Translations under genes and position numbers: made by a program
The notes under the pieces: generated by a model
What the model saw: only the letters and a program-made list of their open reading frames with translations
Database searches by the model: none
What the model was told of the DNA's origin: nothing
Shown here: piece by piece, positions 43,898 through 52,937 of the stretch
Layout: every line of letters begins with the position of its first letter
How positions within the stretch are numbered: the first letter of the stretch is position 1
Assembly: GCF_015207705.1 (NCBI RefSeq)
Contig: NZ_JADEWI010000012.1
Coordinates: 1-64,000, forward strand
Length of the DNA: 64,000 bases
Direction: 5' to 3'
Origin: Nostoc sp. LEGE 06077
GTDB taxonomy: Bacteria; Cyanobacteriota; Cyanobacteriia; Cyanobacteriales; Nostocaceae

Positions 43898-45154
43898 TTA
43901 AGGAGCGAGGGCGTTACCGCGAATTAGACTACCAATGGTTTTGGCAGTAATTTTCAGTTGGGTAATGGGGTTAGCGGGGACAACAGTTTTGTACAGATAG
44001 CTATCGAATGTTAGCTTTTGTACATCCATGTCACCACACATTTCCACAAATGCTTCACGGGTAGCATCGGAACGATAGAACACACTTTGTAAAATGTCTA
44101 ATACTTTGTAGGTGAGTCCGTATTTCTTATCCCAACGCTTGATGTATACTTTGAGGTCGTCTTCTGTGGGAATGCGGCTACCGCCGTTGGAGGTTTCCAC
44201 AATCGCTTCCGCACACATCCGCCCAGATTTGGCTGCAAAGTATATGCCTTCACCAGAAGATTTGGTAACGTAGCCAGCAGCATCTCCGACTAGGGCGATG
44301 CGACCAACGACGCGACGGGGACGGGGATGTTCAGGAATTGGGTGGGCTTCGACTTTGATAATTTTACCGCCTGCGAGTTTCTTGGCAGCACGGGCGCGAA
44401 TCCCAGCTTGCAACTGTTTGATACTGGCTTTATTAACGTGCATTGTGCCAGTACCAACGGCTACGTGGTCATATTTAGGGAATACCCAAGCATAGAAGTC
44501 GGTGGAAACGTCATCGCCGACATACATTTCGGCTAGGTCGTTGTAGTACACCATTTTGTCTTCGGGTAAGCGAATACGCTCTTGGAAAGCGATCGCATAA
44601 TTATAATCCCCAGCATCCATTTCTTTGGCAATGCGGGAATTTGCCCCATCCGCCCCAATAATTAAATCTACTTTCAATGTTTTACCAATTCCTTGAACGC
44701 TACCATCGGAATGGTCAACGTAATGGATGGTATAAGGGTCGGTATTGTTTGTGGGTATATCGACTTTATGAACGGTTGCGTTAATTAAATTTGCACCTAA
44801 CTTTGCCGCCCGATTCCGCAAAAAGCCATCTAAAACTTCGCGGCGGCACATTCCTATATATTCTTCTTGATTTACCAGATTAATATCCACCTCACGATTG
44901 GAAGGCGAAATCATTTTCATCTTCCGCACCCGGCGATCAATAATCTCTGGTGGTAGGTCAAATTCACCCACCATACATAAGGGGATAGCTCCCCCACAGG
45001 GCTTGGCATTGTCTAGCTTCCGCTCAAACAAGTAGGTTTCAATCCCAGATGCAGCCAGTGTTTCGGCGGCAGATGAACCAGCGGGGCCTGACCCCACAAC
45101 AGCAACCCGTAGTGTCAAAGGTCTACTCCCAATCTTGACATTTACCGAAAGCAT
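43898..45154 (-). CDS. chlP: Geranylgeranyl reductase ChlP
   Basis: About 418 residues from the ATG at 45152-45154 (MLSVNVKIG); upstream in-frame residues are unlike the family and rejected. The FAD-binding motif is LRVAVVGSGPAGSSAAETLA. It has FERKLDNAKPCGGAIPLCMV, the DLIIGADGANSRIAKEM motif, and RIALVGDAAGYVTKSSGEGIYFAAKSG. It reduces the geranylgeranyl chain to phytyl for chlorophyll and tocopherol. Length and motif order are normal. It is divergent from yidD. Confidence 0.95.
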   Translation of the reverse strand: MLSVNVKIGSRPLTLRVAVVGSGPAGSSAAETLAASGIETYLFERKLDNAKPCGGAIPLCMVGEFDLPPEIIDRRVRKMKMISPSNREVDINLVNQEEYIGMCRREVLDGFLRNRAAKLGANLINATVHKVDIPTNNTDPYTIHYVDHSDGSVQGIGKTLKVDLIIGADGANSRIAKEMDAGDYNYAIAFQERIRLPEDKMVYYNDLAEMYVGDDVSTDFYAWVFPKYDHVAVGTGTMHVNKASIKQLQAGIRARAAKKLAGGKIIKVEAHPIPEHPRPRRVVGRIALVGDAAGYVTKSSGEGIYFAAKSGRMCAEAIVETSNGGSRIPTEDDLKVYIKRWDKKYGLTYKVLDILQSVFYRSDATREAFVEMCGDMDVQKLTFDSYLYKTVVPANPITQLKITAKTIGSLIRGNALAP

Positions 45155-45403
45155 CGTACCACGGTCTTTTGGGTGATTTCGCGCTCCCCCTCCTGGTTTT
45201 GACAGAAATGCAATATTCCTTAATATTCCGATACAAAAGGAAGTGTGAAGTATGAAATTGGGAATACTCACTTCAATAAGTACTTACACAGAATTAATTA
45301 CACACATTCTCTTGCTGTTCCCTGTTCCCTTTTCTATACCCACACGAATGAATTTAATTTTGTGCAACTACCTATCTTATTCCTAGCCTCAAGTCCCTAA
45401 ATC

Positions 45404-45925
45404 ATGCAGATTTCTTTACTAGACTCTCTCACCAGACAATTTAGCGTTACCGCCATTACCGGCTATCAAAAGCATATTTCCCCCCATAAAGGCTTTGCTT
45501 GCGCCCATAGAATTTTATATAGAGGCGAATCCTGTTCCCAATACATTAAGCGTGTGGTTGCTCAAGAAGGTTTAAGGATAGCGTTAGTCAAGTCACGCGC
45601 CAGATTTCAAGCTTGCAAACAAGCTAACTTAATTTTGCGCTCGCAATCCGATAATTCTGAACCCATAGAATCAGAAGATGAAGCAAATATACAGCCACAA
45701 AAACAAGAAAATAACAGCAAGAATTGGCAATTTGCCAATAAAAGTTGTCGCAGCGGTGATGGAACTTATTGTGTAGATTGTGCAGATTTAAGTTGTGATT
45801 GTGCCGATATTGCCAATATCTTACCGGATTGTGATTTCTCCCATTGTCACGCCATAGATTGCAGTGTTTTAGATTGTAGTGGTGCTGATTGTAGCTTTCT
45901 TGATTGCGGTAGTTGTGGTAGCTAA
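45404..45925 (+). CDS. YidD-like protein with a cysteine-rich C-terminal tail
   Basis: 173 residues. The first ~75 resemble YidD: ITGYQKHISPHKGFACAHRILYRGESCSQYIKRV and FQACK, but the usual P-T-CS-Y motif is altered. YidD proteins assist membrane-protein insertion. From about residue 118 an unusual tail contains 12 Cys, with units such as YCVDCAD, SCDCADIAN and a DCSxxDCSxADCS series ending DCGSCGS. This could bind metal, or fold as a beta-solenoid with Cys in register. The tail is about the length of a second small domain. Only the N-terminal family call is supported. Confidence 0.75.
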   Translation: MQISLLDSLTRQFSVTAITGYQKHISPHKGFACAHRILYRGESCSQYIKRVVAQEGLRIALVKSRARFQACKQANLILRSQSDNSEPIESEDEANIQPQKQENNSKNWQFANKSCRSGDGTYCVDCADLSCDCADIANILPDCDFSHCHAIDCSVLDCSGADCSFLDCGSCGS

Positions 45926-46107
45926 TAATTCAAATATTTTGGCTTTCAATCAAACTCAAAGTATTTATCTAAAACATTGATTAAATTCCATCATTGAGGT
46001 AGAAATTTAGCTCAAAAGTATTTGAGTAAAAAATTTGAATATGCTATAAATATAACACGGTAAACCTAGCAATATGCCGTAGTTTTCATAGCAGAGGTAT
46101 AGCGGCG

Positions 46108-47124
46108 GTGGGTATAGTAGTTGAGAGTGTATCTAAAAACTTCGGAAGTTTCAAAGCAGTTGATCAGGTTGATTTAACAGTTAAGAGTGGTTCACTAGTA
46201 GCGTTACTAGGGCCATCAGGATCTGGTAAATCTACTTTACTCAGGCTAATTGCTGGGTTAGAAATGCCAGATAGTGGACGAATCTTCCTCACAGGAAAAG
46301 ATTCTACTTATCAAAGTGTGCAAGAGCGAAATATTGGGTTTGTATTTCAACACTATGCTTTGTTTAAGCACATGACTGTGCGGCAGAACATTGCTTTTGG
46401 GTTAGAAATTCGCAAAGCACCAGATAAGAAAGTTAAAGGCCGGGTAGAACAGTTACTAGAGTTAGTCCAATTAACGGGATTAGGCGATCGCTATCCTTCA
46501 CAATTGTCAGGTGGTCAACGGCAACGGGTAGCATTAGCTAGAGCTTTGGCAGTAGAACCAGAAGTATTATTATTAGATGAACCTTTTGGCGCATTAGATG
46601 CTAAAGTCCGTAAAGATTTGCGGGCATGGTTACGCCGCCTCCATGATGAAGTTCATGTTACCACTGTTTTTGTCACCCACGACCAAGAAGAAGCAATGGA
46701 AGTTTCGGATGAAGTCGTAGTGATGAACAAAGGACGAGTTGAACAAGTAGGCACACCCGCAGATATTTACGACAATCCCGCCTCAGCATTTGTCATGAGT
46801 TTTATCGGCCCGGTGAATGTTTTGCCTAGCTCTTCGAGAATTTTCCAAAGCGCTGGATTTGAAGCACCACACCCCGAAGTATTTTTACGTCCCCAAGATG
46901 TGATTATTGAAAAACAAGCCAACGGTGCAAGTGCATCTGCAAAAGTCAGCCGCTTGATCCATCTAGGTTGGGAAATCCAGGTAGAATTAACTTTAGATGA
47001 TGGACAAGTGGTGACAGCCCATCTCACCCGCGATCGCTTCAATGAGTTAGAGTTAGAACCACAACAACGGGTTTACGTCAAACCCAAAGATGCAAAGTCT
47101 TTTCCGGTATACTACTCAATCTAG
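46108..47124 (+). CDS. cysA: Sulfate/thiosulfate ABC transporter ATPase CysA
   Basis: A 338-residue ABC ATPase: Walker [10 protein letters not shown] near residue 35, Q-loop [14 protein letters not shown], signature [15 protein letters not shown], Walker [14 protein letters not shown]-loop [13 protein letters not shown], and a C-terminal regulatory TOBE-like region ([10 protein letters not shown]). [11 protein letters not shown] and the C-terminal domain fit CysA of the sulfate importer. The GTG start (46108) matches the family N-terminus. No cysT, cysW or sbp is adjacent, so the transporter must be completed by genes elsewhere. Confidence 0.9.
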   Translation: MGIVVESVSKNFGSFKAVDQVDLTVKSGSLVALLGPSGSGKSTLLRLIAGLEMPDSGRIFLTGKDSTYQSVQERNIGFVFQHYALFKHMTVRQNIAFGLEIRKAPDKKVKGRVEQLLELVQLTGLGDRYPSQLSGGQRQRVALARALAVEPEVLLLDEPFGALDAKVRKDLRAWLRRLHDEVHVTTVFVTHDQEEAMEVSDEVVVMNKGRVEQVGTPADIYDNPASAFVMSFIGPVNVLPSSSRIFQSAGFEAPHPEVFLRPQDVIIEKQANGASASAKVSRLIHLGWEIQVELTLDDGQVVTAHLTRDRFNELELEPQQRVYVKPKDAKSFPVYYSI

Positions 47125-47146
47125 AGTTAAAAATTAGGTCATCAGC

Positions 47147-47188
47147 AAGGCTAGATAGGATTAAGTACCTTACTCCCTATCTAGCCTT
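47147..47188. terminator. cysA terminator hairpin
   Basis: AAGGCTAGATAGG (47147-47159) and CCTATCTAGCCTT (47176-47188) form a perfect 13-bp stem, 22 bp after the cysA stop. There is no long T run, so it may work with Rho-independent or RNA-stabilising effect. Confidence 0.7.
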
Positions 47189-48052
47189 GCGCTTCTAGCA
47201 AGCTTTACTTCAAAGAATTTTCCGTACTCCACCCCATTTCAGCCTCAAAACGAGGTAGCAAGCCTATTCTACTGTAAGCTATTCTTTATACTTGGATAAG
47301 TATATACTTATTTTTCTTAAAACTTACTTAACAATTGGCAGCAACAAGTCTCTAAACTTTAAGTTACAGTGTTCAATTTTTGAAAGTTATCTACAATTAG
47401 GCATAAATGCCCTCTACCCAATGGTAGAATTTTTGATCAAAATAAGAGGGCATCAATTTTGACTACTTAAATGAAAATATGACTAAAAAATTACTTCATA
47501 GTAAAATCTCTCAAACAGCGAAAATTCAGGTTGAATGGAGAAAACTGGCATATTAGCTTGATGTTACACACTTGTAAGCTTGTTACTTTTATAACAACAG
47601 CTTAGTAATACAAAAAGTAAGTTGTAACTATTAAAACTTTTTGTTGACTAAAATCACATAGATCAGTAATATCAATAGCTCTTTCCCCAATTACAAACAG
47701 CCAAAGAAAATAAAACCTCAAAGGCGATTCCGCAGATACCAACTTCTTTTTTATGTAAGTCCTAGGTTTTAATATTTGCTATCAAGCAGAGAATATTGAA
47801 AGTAAGTTGCCAGTAGGTATAATGTATACATTTTTTAATTATTAGTTAAGTTCTGCAAATACAGAGCGGAGAAAAACTGTTACCCTGATACAGCTTCATG
47901 AAATCTTATCAATTGCTACAAGCAAACCCCGTAAAAACCGAAAAAACTTCAAATAAAGAAAACTGACTTTCGCTCTATGATTTAAGATCTCAACCTCTAT
48001 CTATTAAAAATCCCTATTATTTACACCCCAAGCAAAGATAAAAGGTAAAAAG
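47189..48052. other. Long intergenic region (about 860 bp)
   Basis: AT-rich, without a supportable ORF. A structured segment at 47407-47453 is described separately. The last 200 bp should hold the promoter of the 235-residue protein gene; AAAGGTAAAAAG before its ATG is a poor ribosome site. Confidence 0.5.
47407..47453. other. Multibranched inverted-repeat structure
   Basis: An outer stem ATGCCCTCT / AGAGGGCAT (47407-47415 with 47445-47453) encloses two small hairpins, TACC-CAAT-GGTA (about 47415-47426) and TTTTGATCAAAA (47430-47441 region). The arrangement is like a three-way junction. There is no following T run, and no associated ORF. It could be a small RNA or riboswitch-like element, unproven. 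Confidence 0.45.
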
Positions 48053-48760
48053 ATGAAGATAATTCCAAGTTTATCTAGGTCATTTGCGCTGCAATTATTA
48101 GCATTTGCTGCCATATCTGGTGCGACAACTTATAAACATAATTTGCTACCCGCCTATGCACAAGAGACTCCTACTGCTGCCGAACCTCCAACACAGCGGA
48201 TTTGCTCATTAGATCCTGTTGAAGATTTATTACCACCACCACAAGCCAAAACGAGTAACTCCCTATTTTCATACCTTGCCCAAGAAGGGTTTACCCAGAG
48301 CAAAGATGGTTCCTGGGTGTGTTATGTCAACGACCCAAAAAAAGAAGGACGTTACTACACCTTGTTTAAAGTTCAAGCGCAAAATGGCAAGCTAATTGGT
48401 AGTTCTTTTTTAGACGGTGGTACCTTGATTGAAGGTCAAGACAACCGCACTCTAGACTTTTTCATGAAGCTTATAGAGCATCATCTAGACGGCGATCAAG
48501 AAAATCGCCAAAGTATACGTAGATATTTAGAATCCTTTATATCTCTAGTCAAAGAAGGAAAAATCAAAGCTACTCGTCGTGGTTTTCTCTTTGACCAACC
48601 CAACCGTGCTTTAGTTTTATACCATACCCTCAGTACAGGAGATCTCAAAGGCACTGCAATTACCCTCAATATTCAAATACCTGATAAAGTCAATTCCGAC
48701 ACCACTAAGAATGTGATGCCAACTTCTTTAGGAGAAAATGTCAAACCTAACCACAAATGA
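48053..48760 (+). CDS. Exported hypothetical protein
   Basis: A 235-residue protein with a signal peptide (LSRSFALQLLAFAAISGATTYKHNLLPAYAQE; cleavage likely after AYA). The mature part is rich in Glu, Lys and Pro and contains a predicted alpha/beta core (FTQSKDGSWVCYVNDPKKEG) with FLDGGTLIEGQDNRTLDFFM. No family is recognised. It is followed after 24-57 bp by the PEP-CTERM-like protein gene on the same strand, so the two may be linked. Confidence 0.6.
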   Translation: MKIIPSLSRSFALQLLAFAAISGATTYKHNLLPAYAQETPTAAEPPTQRICSLDPVEDLLPPPQAKTSNSLFSYLAQEGFTQSKDGSWVCYVNDPKKEGRYYTLFKVQAQNGKLIGSSFLDGGTLIEGQDNRTLDFFMKLIEHHLDGDQENRQSIRRYLESFISLVKEGKIKATRRGFLFDQPNRALVLYHTLSTGDLKGTAITLNIQIPDKVNSDTTKNVMPTSLGENVKPNHK

Positions 48761-48816
48761 TGTTGATGATGAATTACGTGTGAGTGGTGTTTCGTTTATT
48801 GACCAGGAGATGTATC

Positions 48817-50001
48817 TTGTTGAAATTAACTGTCAAAAGCATAGGAATTTCGTTAACGTCTTTGGCAGTCGTAGTATCTGTTTGCCATTCTGCTAACGCA
48901 CAGTTAAACGTCGGACAGCGCAAAGTACAACGAGGGCTGGAGCGAGAGTATCTCCAGTATCAGCTAGAACAGCGCAATCTGAGTGATGCGCTCGTTATTC
49001 CCGGATGTATCGTGGGTAGTGGTACTGGCTGTAATAAAACTGGAACAGTCCTCCAACAATTATTAGCAGTGAATGGCGGCCCCAGCTACTACGATTTAGT
49101 AATTCGAGCCGCAGGGGGACAGCAAAACTACCAGAATTTCGCTGCTTTTTACGGCAGCAATGACAGATTGCCAGAAATTCCTTTTGCCTCATTTTGGAAA
49201 AAGCAATCTCCATCAATTGTGGATGGTTATCAATATGTTTTGGGTCAGTCTGTAGGTAGCCGCCCGGTGGCTGGTTTGGGAGCAGTAACTAAAAACTTTG
49301 CTTGGTCGCCAATATCCAGAGGCGATAACTCTCTCAGTCCTCGACAAGGATTATTGGATTTTAAATATTCTTTCGGACGCGAACTCTTAGTTGAGGTATC
49401 TAAAATCCCGAATGTAGAACAGCAAATCCGTGGTTTAGATCTGCCGCCTGACATGACGCAGTTTTATTTAAATAACCTCTCGCGTGGGTTAAATGCGTTG
49501 AAGGAGGGAAATGATCAGGAACTACAAGAGAGTATTTTAAGAATAGTTTCCTTTCCTTACTCAGCGGCATCTACAACAAATGGTGACTATGGACGCGTAC
49601 CCCTTGGTACACCAAAAGAGTTAGATAATCTTGAAGGTATACCAATAGCAGGCGAACAACTGAGTCCAGATGTCGCTTTAATAGATGGAGAGTCATTCCT
49701 CCTAGACCCAGCTACTGACATTGCTTTAGATGTTGGTACCGTAGCGGGAAGTGCTTTTAACCCTTTATATCTAACTCCCTTGCTTTTCTTGCTATTTCTT
49801 ATAGGTGGAGATGATGGTAGTTCCTCTTCCACAGTGGCAATTCCTGTTACTGCTCCACCAGTTACAGTTACTCCAACTCCAACCCCAACCATAACCCCAA
49901 CCACACCTCCAGTGAGAGTGGATGAACCATCTACTCTTACTGCCATATTATTACTGACACCTTTACTGTACATACTCAGTTATAAAAAGCGCTTAGTTTA
50001 G
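48817..50001 (+). CDS. Exported protein with a PEP-CTERM-like sorting signal
   Basis: About 394 residues. AGGAG (48805-48809) precedes the TTG at 48817, and starting there gives a proper signal peptide (KSIGISLTSLAVVVSVCHSANAQ); an upstream GTG at 48784 is the alternative. The middle is a soluble domain of unknown family. The C-terminus is tripartite: hydrophobic NPLYLTPLLFLLFLIGG, a Thr/Pro-rich linker (about 30 residues), then VDEPSTLTAILLLTPLLYIL followed by SYKKR. EPST plus hydrophobic helix plus basic end is a PEP-CTERM-like anchor, recognised by exosortase. No exosortase is in the window. Confidence 0.65.
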   Translation: MLKLTVKSIGISLTSLAVVVSVCHSANAQLNVGQRKVQRGLEREYLQYQLEQRNLSDALVIPGCIVGSGTGCNKTGTVLQQLLAVNGGPSYYDLVIRAAGGQQNYQNFAAFYGSNDRLPEIPFASFWKKQSPSIVDGYQYVLGQSVGSRPVAGLGAVTKNFAWSPISRGDNSLSPRQGLLDFKYSFGRELLVEVSKIPNVEQQIRGLDLPPDMTQFYLNNLSRGLNALKEGNDQELQESILRIVSFPYSAASTTNGDYGRVPLGTPKELDNLEGIPIAGEQLSPDVALIDGESFLLDPATDIALDVGTVAGSAFNPLYLTPLLFLLFLIGGDDGSSSSTVAIPVTAPPVTVTPTPTPTITPTTPPVRVDEPSTLTAILLLTPLLYILSYKKRLV

Positions 50002-50061
50002 GTCAGCAGTTACATAGTTGTTTGTAGAGCCTTTGATAAAATCGCTGCCTTTTTCACAAAA

Positions 50062-50086
50062 ATCCCTCGGTAGCGTGCCGAGGGAT
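50062..50086. terminator. Hairpin after the PEP-CTERM-like gene
   Basis: ATCCCTCGG (50062-50070) and CCGAGGGAT (50078-50086) form a perfect 9-bp stem with a 7-nt loop, 60 bp after the stop. The sequence is also a dispersed repeat unit. The stem is GC-rich and probably a transcription stop. Confidence 0.75.
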
Positions 50087-50208
50087 GATTTAATTAGTAC
50101 TTTTCACCTAAAAATATCCCACTTCCATAGGATACATAATCGTTTTAATATAAGTGTGCCAAAATGCCAAATTAGCACAAGGCAAGAACTAAAAATAGTC
50201 AAATTATT

Positions 50209-50601
50209 ATGACCAAGCTAATTGAATACGCAGAAGCAAGCGCTGAAGTCCGAGCAGTCTATGATGATATTCGTGCAACGCGCCAAACAGACTACATCAA
50301 TAACTTTTGGAAAGCTTTAGCTAATCATCCGCCTACTCTGCAACGCACTTGGCAAACAATCAAGGAAGTGATGACTAGTCCTGGTGAACTTGATCCGCTG
50401 GTACGGGAGTTGATTTATATTGCTGTGAGCGTGACGAATAATTGTGATTATTGTATATCTTCCCACACCGCCGCTGCTCGTGGAAAGGGGATGAATGATG
50501 CTATGTTCGGGGAAGTAATGGCAATTATTGGTACGGCAAATATGACTAATCGCTTGGCTAATGGTTATAAAATTCCGGTAGATGAACAATTCAAGTCATA
50601 A
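50209..50601 (+). CDS. Carboxymuconolactone decarboxylase / AhpD-like protein
   Basis: A 130-residue all-helical protein of the AhpD/CMD family. The redox motif is NNCDYCISSHTAAARG, with the CxxC cysteines and a His two residues after, as in AhpD peroxidase proteins. It may act in thiol-based peroxide reduction. It lies 22 bp before the hetI ATG on the same strand and is likely co-transcribed with hetI. Confidence 0.85.
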   Translation: MTKLIEYAEASAEVRAVYDDIRATRQTDYINNFWKALANHPPTLQRTWQTIKEVMTSPGELDPLVRELIYIAVSVTNNCDYCISSHTAAARGKGMNDAMFGEVMAIIGTANMTNRLANGYKIPVDEQFKS

Positions 50602-50623
50602 CTTTGTCGGTGGTATAGCTCAA

Positions 50624-51349
50624 ATGACTAGTTTGAATCATTTATGGCTACCTGCACCAAAAGATTTAACTTTATTACCGAATGACGTTCATGTCTGGCG
50701 AATTGACCTGGATATAGCAGACTCACAGCTAGAAAATCTAGCCGTAACTTTATCTAGTGATGAACTAGTTCGTGCTAGTAGATTCCATTTTTCGGAACAT
50801 CGTCAACGTTTTATAGCAGGTCGCGGTAGCCTGAGAAGTATATTGAGCCGTTACTTGGGTATTGAACCGCAACAAGTTCGATTTGATTATGAACCTCGTG
50901 GTAAACCGCTGTTGGCAGATACTTTAGCCGACAGTGGTTTATTGTTTAACTTGTCACATTCTCAGGATTTAGCTTTGTTTGCGGTTAATTACAGGCGCAA
51001 AATTGGTATTGACTTGGAGTATGTGCGCTCTGTATCTGATTTGGCGGCTCTTGCTCAAAGGTTCTTTTTAGCGCGAGAATATGATTTGGTGCGATCGCTT
51101 CCTCCTCATCAACAACAAGAAGTATTTTTCCGCTATTGGACTTGTAAGGAAGCTTATTTAAAAGCCACAGGTGAGGGAATTTCCCAGTTAGAACAAGTCG
51201 AAATCTCTCTCACACCGACACAACAGGCTAAGTTACTTACATCTGAAGCCTGGAGTTTGGAAGAGTTTATCCCTGCGGATCATTATCGCGCAGCTGTGGC
51301 TGTGGCAGGTTCTGATTTACATCTTCAATGTTGGCAGTATTGTAGTTAA
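50624..51349 (+). CDS. hetI: HetI, Sfp-type 4'-phosphopantetheinyl transferase
   Basis: A 241-residue Sfp-type transferase: LSSDELVRASRFHF, GRGSLRSILSRYLG, GKPLL, FNLSHSQDLALFAV, the metal motif IGIDLEYVR, and the catalytic FRYWTCKEAYLKATGEGI. The ATG at 50624 gives the family start (MTSLNHLWLPAPKDLTLL); an upstream in-frame ATG overlaps the preceding gene. It activates acyl-carrier proteins, including those of heterocyst glycolipid synthases, and in Anabaena converges on hetN. Here it also converges on an SDR gene. Confidence 0.92.
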   Translation: MTSLNHLWLPAPKDLTLLPNDVHVWRIDLDIADSQLENLAVTLSSDELVRASRFHFSEHRQRFIAGRGSLRSILSRYLGIEPQQVRFDYEPRGKPLLADTLADSGLLFNLSHSQDLALFAVNYRRKIGIDLEYVRSVSDLAALAQRFFLAREYDLVRSLPPHQQQEVFFRYWTCKEAYLKATGEGISQLEQVEISLTPTQQAKLLTSEAWSLEEFIPADHYRAAVAVAGSDLHLQCWQYCS

Positions 51350-51394
51350 CCTATGTATATTTGTTGTCACACTTTGATTAATTCTGAATGCTGA

Positions 51395-52198
51395 TTATTT
51401 ATCTTCTTGCATACTTCTGACAATTTTTGGTACTAGCGTTCTCGGCACCAATGTGACAATTTTAGCCAGAAATTTATTCATCAAACCAGGAATTACCAAG
51501 GTTTTACCTTTCATTAAGGCATCATAACCAATTTGGGCTACGGTTTCGGCATCCATCATCTTCTTGTTCTTCACCAGGTTAGAATCTGCCATCCCAGTTC
51601 TTTCATGAAAAGCTGATGCTGTTGTACCTGGACAAAGCACTGTGACAGTGACACCTGTACCTTCTAATTCATTGGCGATCGCTTCTGAAAAAGATAATAC
51701 ATAAGCTTTGGTCGCAAAGTAAACCGCCATTAAAGGCCCTGGTTGAAAAGCCGCAGCCGAAGCTACGTTTAATATTTTGCCTTCACCTTGTTTGATCATA
51801 TCTTTCAGGAATAATTTAGTTAGATGAGTCAGACATACTAAATTAACCTGGAGCATTTCTAGTTCGGTGTTCAAGTTAGTGTTGTTGAATAATCCATAAG
51901 TACCAAAGCCAGCATTATTAACTAGTACATCAACTTGAATATTTGCTTGTTGTAACTCTCGAAAAATTTCATCTGGTGCTGTTGATTCAGCTAAATCTTT
52001 GACAATATACTTGACGAGAATAGAAGACTCTTTTTGCAATTTTTCGGAAACTTCTGTAAGTTTAACTGCATTTCTATCCACTAATACCAGATTATAATTA
52101 TTACGAGCAAAAATACAGGATAATTCGTAACCAATTCCACTCGCAGCCCCAGTAATTAGAGCAGTTTTTTTGCTCTTTGCTTGGTGTTTTGTGTTCAT
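51395..52198 (-). CDS. Short-chain dehydrogenase in the hetN position
   Basis: A 267-residue classical SDR: cofactor motif TGAASGIGYEL (residues ~15-25), NNAGFGTYG, and the catalytic VASAAAF ... YFATKAYVLS with Y-x-x-x-K. It lies where hetN is expected, tail to tail with hetI, but does not contain the RGSGR (or ERGSGR) pentapeptide of HetN, the part linked to its inhibitory activity in Anabaena; the same position reads MIKQGEGK. It is better called a HetN-like SDR or an unrelated SDR. Patterns of heterocyst spacing cannot be inferred. Confidence 0.85.
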   Translation of the reverse strand: MNTKHQAKSKKTALITGAASGIGYELSCIFARNNYNLVLVDRNAVKLTEVSEKLQKESSILVKYIVKDLAESTAPDEIFRELQQANIQVDVLVNNAGFGTYGLFNNTNLNTELEMLQVNLVCLTHLTKLFLKDMIKQGEGKILNVASAAAFQPGPLMAVYFATKAYVLSFSEAIANELEGTGVTVTVLCPGTTASAFHERTGMADSNLVKNKKMMDAETVAQIGYDALMKGKTLVIPGLMNKFLAKIVTLVPRTLVPKIVRSMQEDK

Positions 52199-52937
52199 AT
52201 TAGAAAATTAGTGAATTCAACTTGATTAATTTTTCATGCAATTCCAGAGGTTATCAATTAATTGCAATTCAGCAGGTAGCAGGGTTAAAAGCCGATTGAT
52301 ATATAGCTTTGTTCTGGAAATTTATACCTTATTTACCTACAATCTGTTGTGAATAACCTCGATAAATGAGTATCTAGGTGATGTATAGGGTATGAATTTT
52401 TAAGATACTGGGATAATGCTTGAGTAAGAAATTAAAGTAATGCAACTATGTCGATTCATCATTAGGATGTATGTGTCTTCCTAAAGTGCGGCAAAATTAG
52501 TAGTACTTAACTTTTATGTTTGATAGATAAGTAAGTAGTTACTCACAGACAATAACTAAAATTTCACGCTTAACAATTACTATCTTATATTCAACTATCT
52601 AATTGATATGTCAGAGATGAACCTTACAGGATAATTCAGAAGTCAGAATAGTGAAAATATTGGGAGATAAGTTGAAGGGATAAATATAGTTATGATCCGC
52701 TTGTGTGCGTTAAATTTGCACATTCCCATATATTTTTATTGGTTATTTTTACTCATAAAGGAAAAATAACCAATAGCAAAGGACGAACTTTCGCAGTGAT
52801 TATCTAATTTAGATATATGTTAGCTGATCAAACCTGTAATAAATTCTAACTTCTGACTCCTGATGACTGAATTATTATTCAAGTATTTTTAAAACTTATT
52901 TTTTTAGCTTGATTTAAAAGTTACGTTTTATACTTAA
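52199..52937. other. Long intergenic region between the SDR and the hybrid kinase genes
   Basis: 739 bp of AT-rich DNA without a supportable ORF. It contains one perfect 13-bp inverted repeat (52738-52774), described separately. It should hold the SDR promoter. Confidence 0.5.
52738..52774. terminator. Inverted repeat downstream of the hybrid kinase gene
   Basis: ATTGGTTATTTTT (52738-52750) pairs perfectly with AAAAATAACCAAT (52762-52774), 11-nt loop. On the minus strand it follows the kinase stop by 163 bp. It may end the upstream operon. Confidence 0.6.

Noticed and set aside
46108-47124. A cysTWA operon
   Set aside because: Only cysA is present; no permease or binding-protein genes are adjacent.
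51395-52198. Calling the SDR hetN because of its place beside hetI
   Set aside because: Its sequence lacks the RGSGR pentapeptide and diverges widely from HetN apart from the general SDR motifs, so only a positional similarity is supported.
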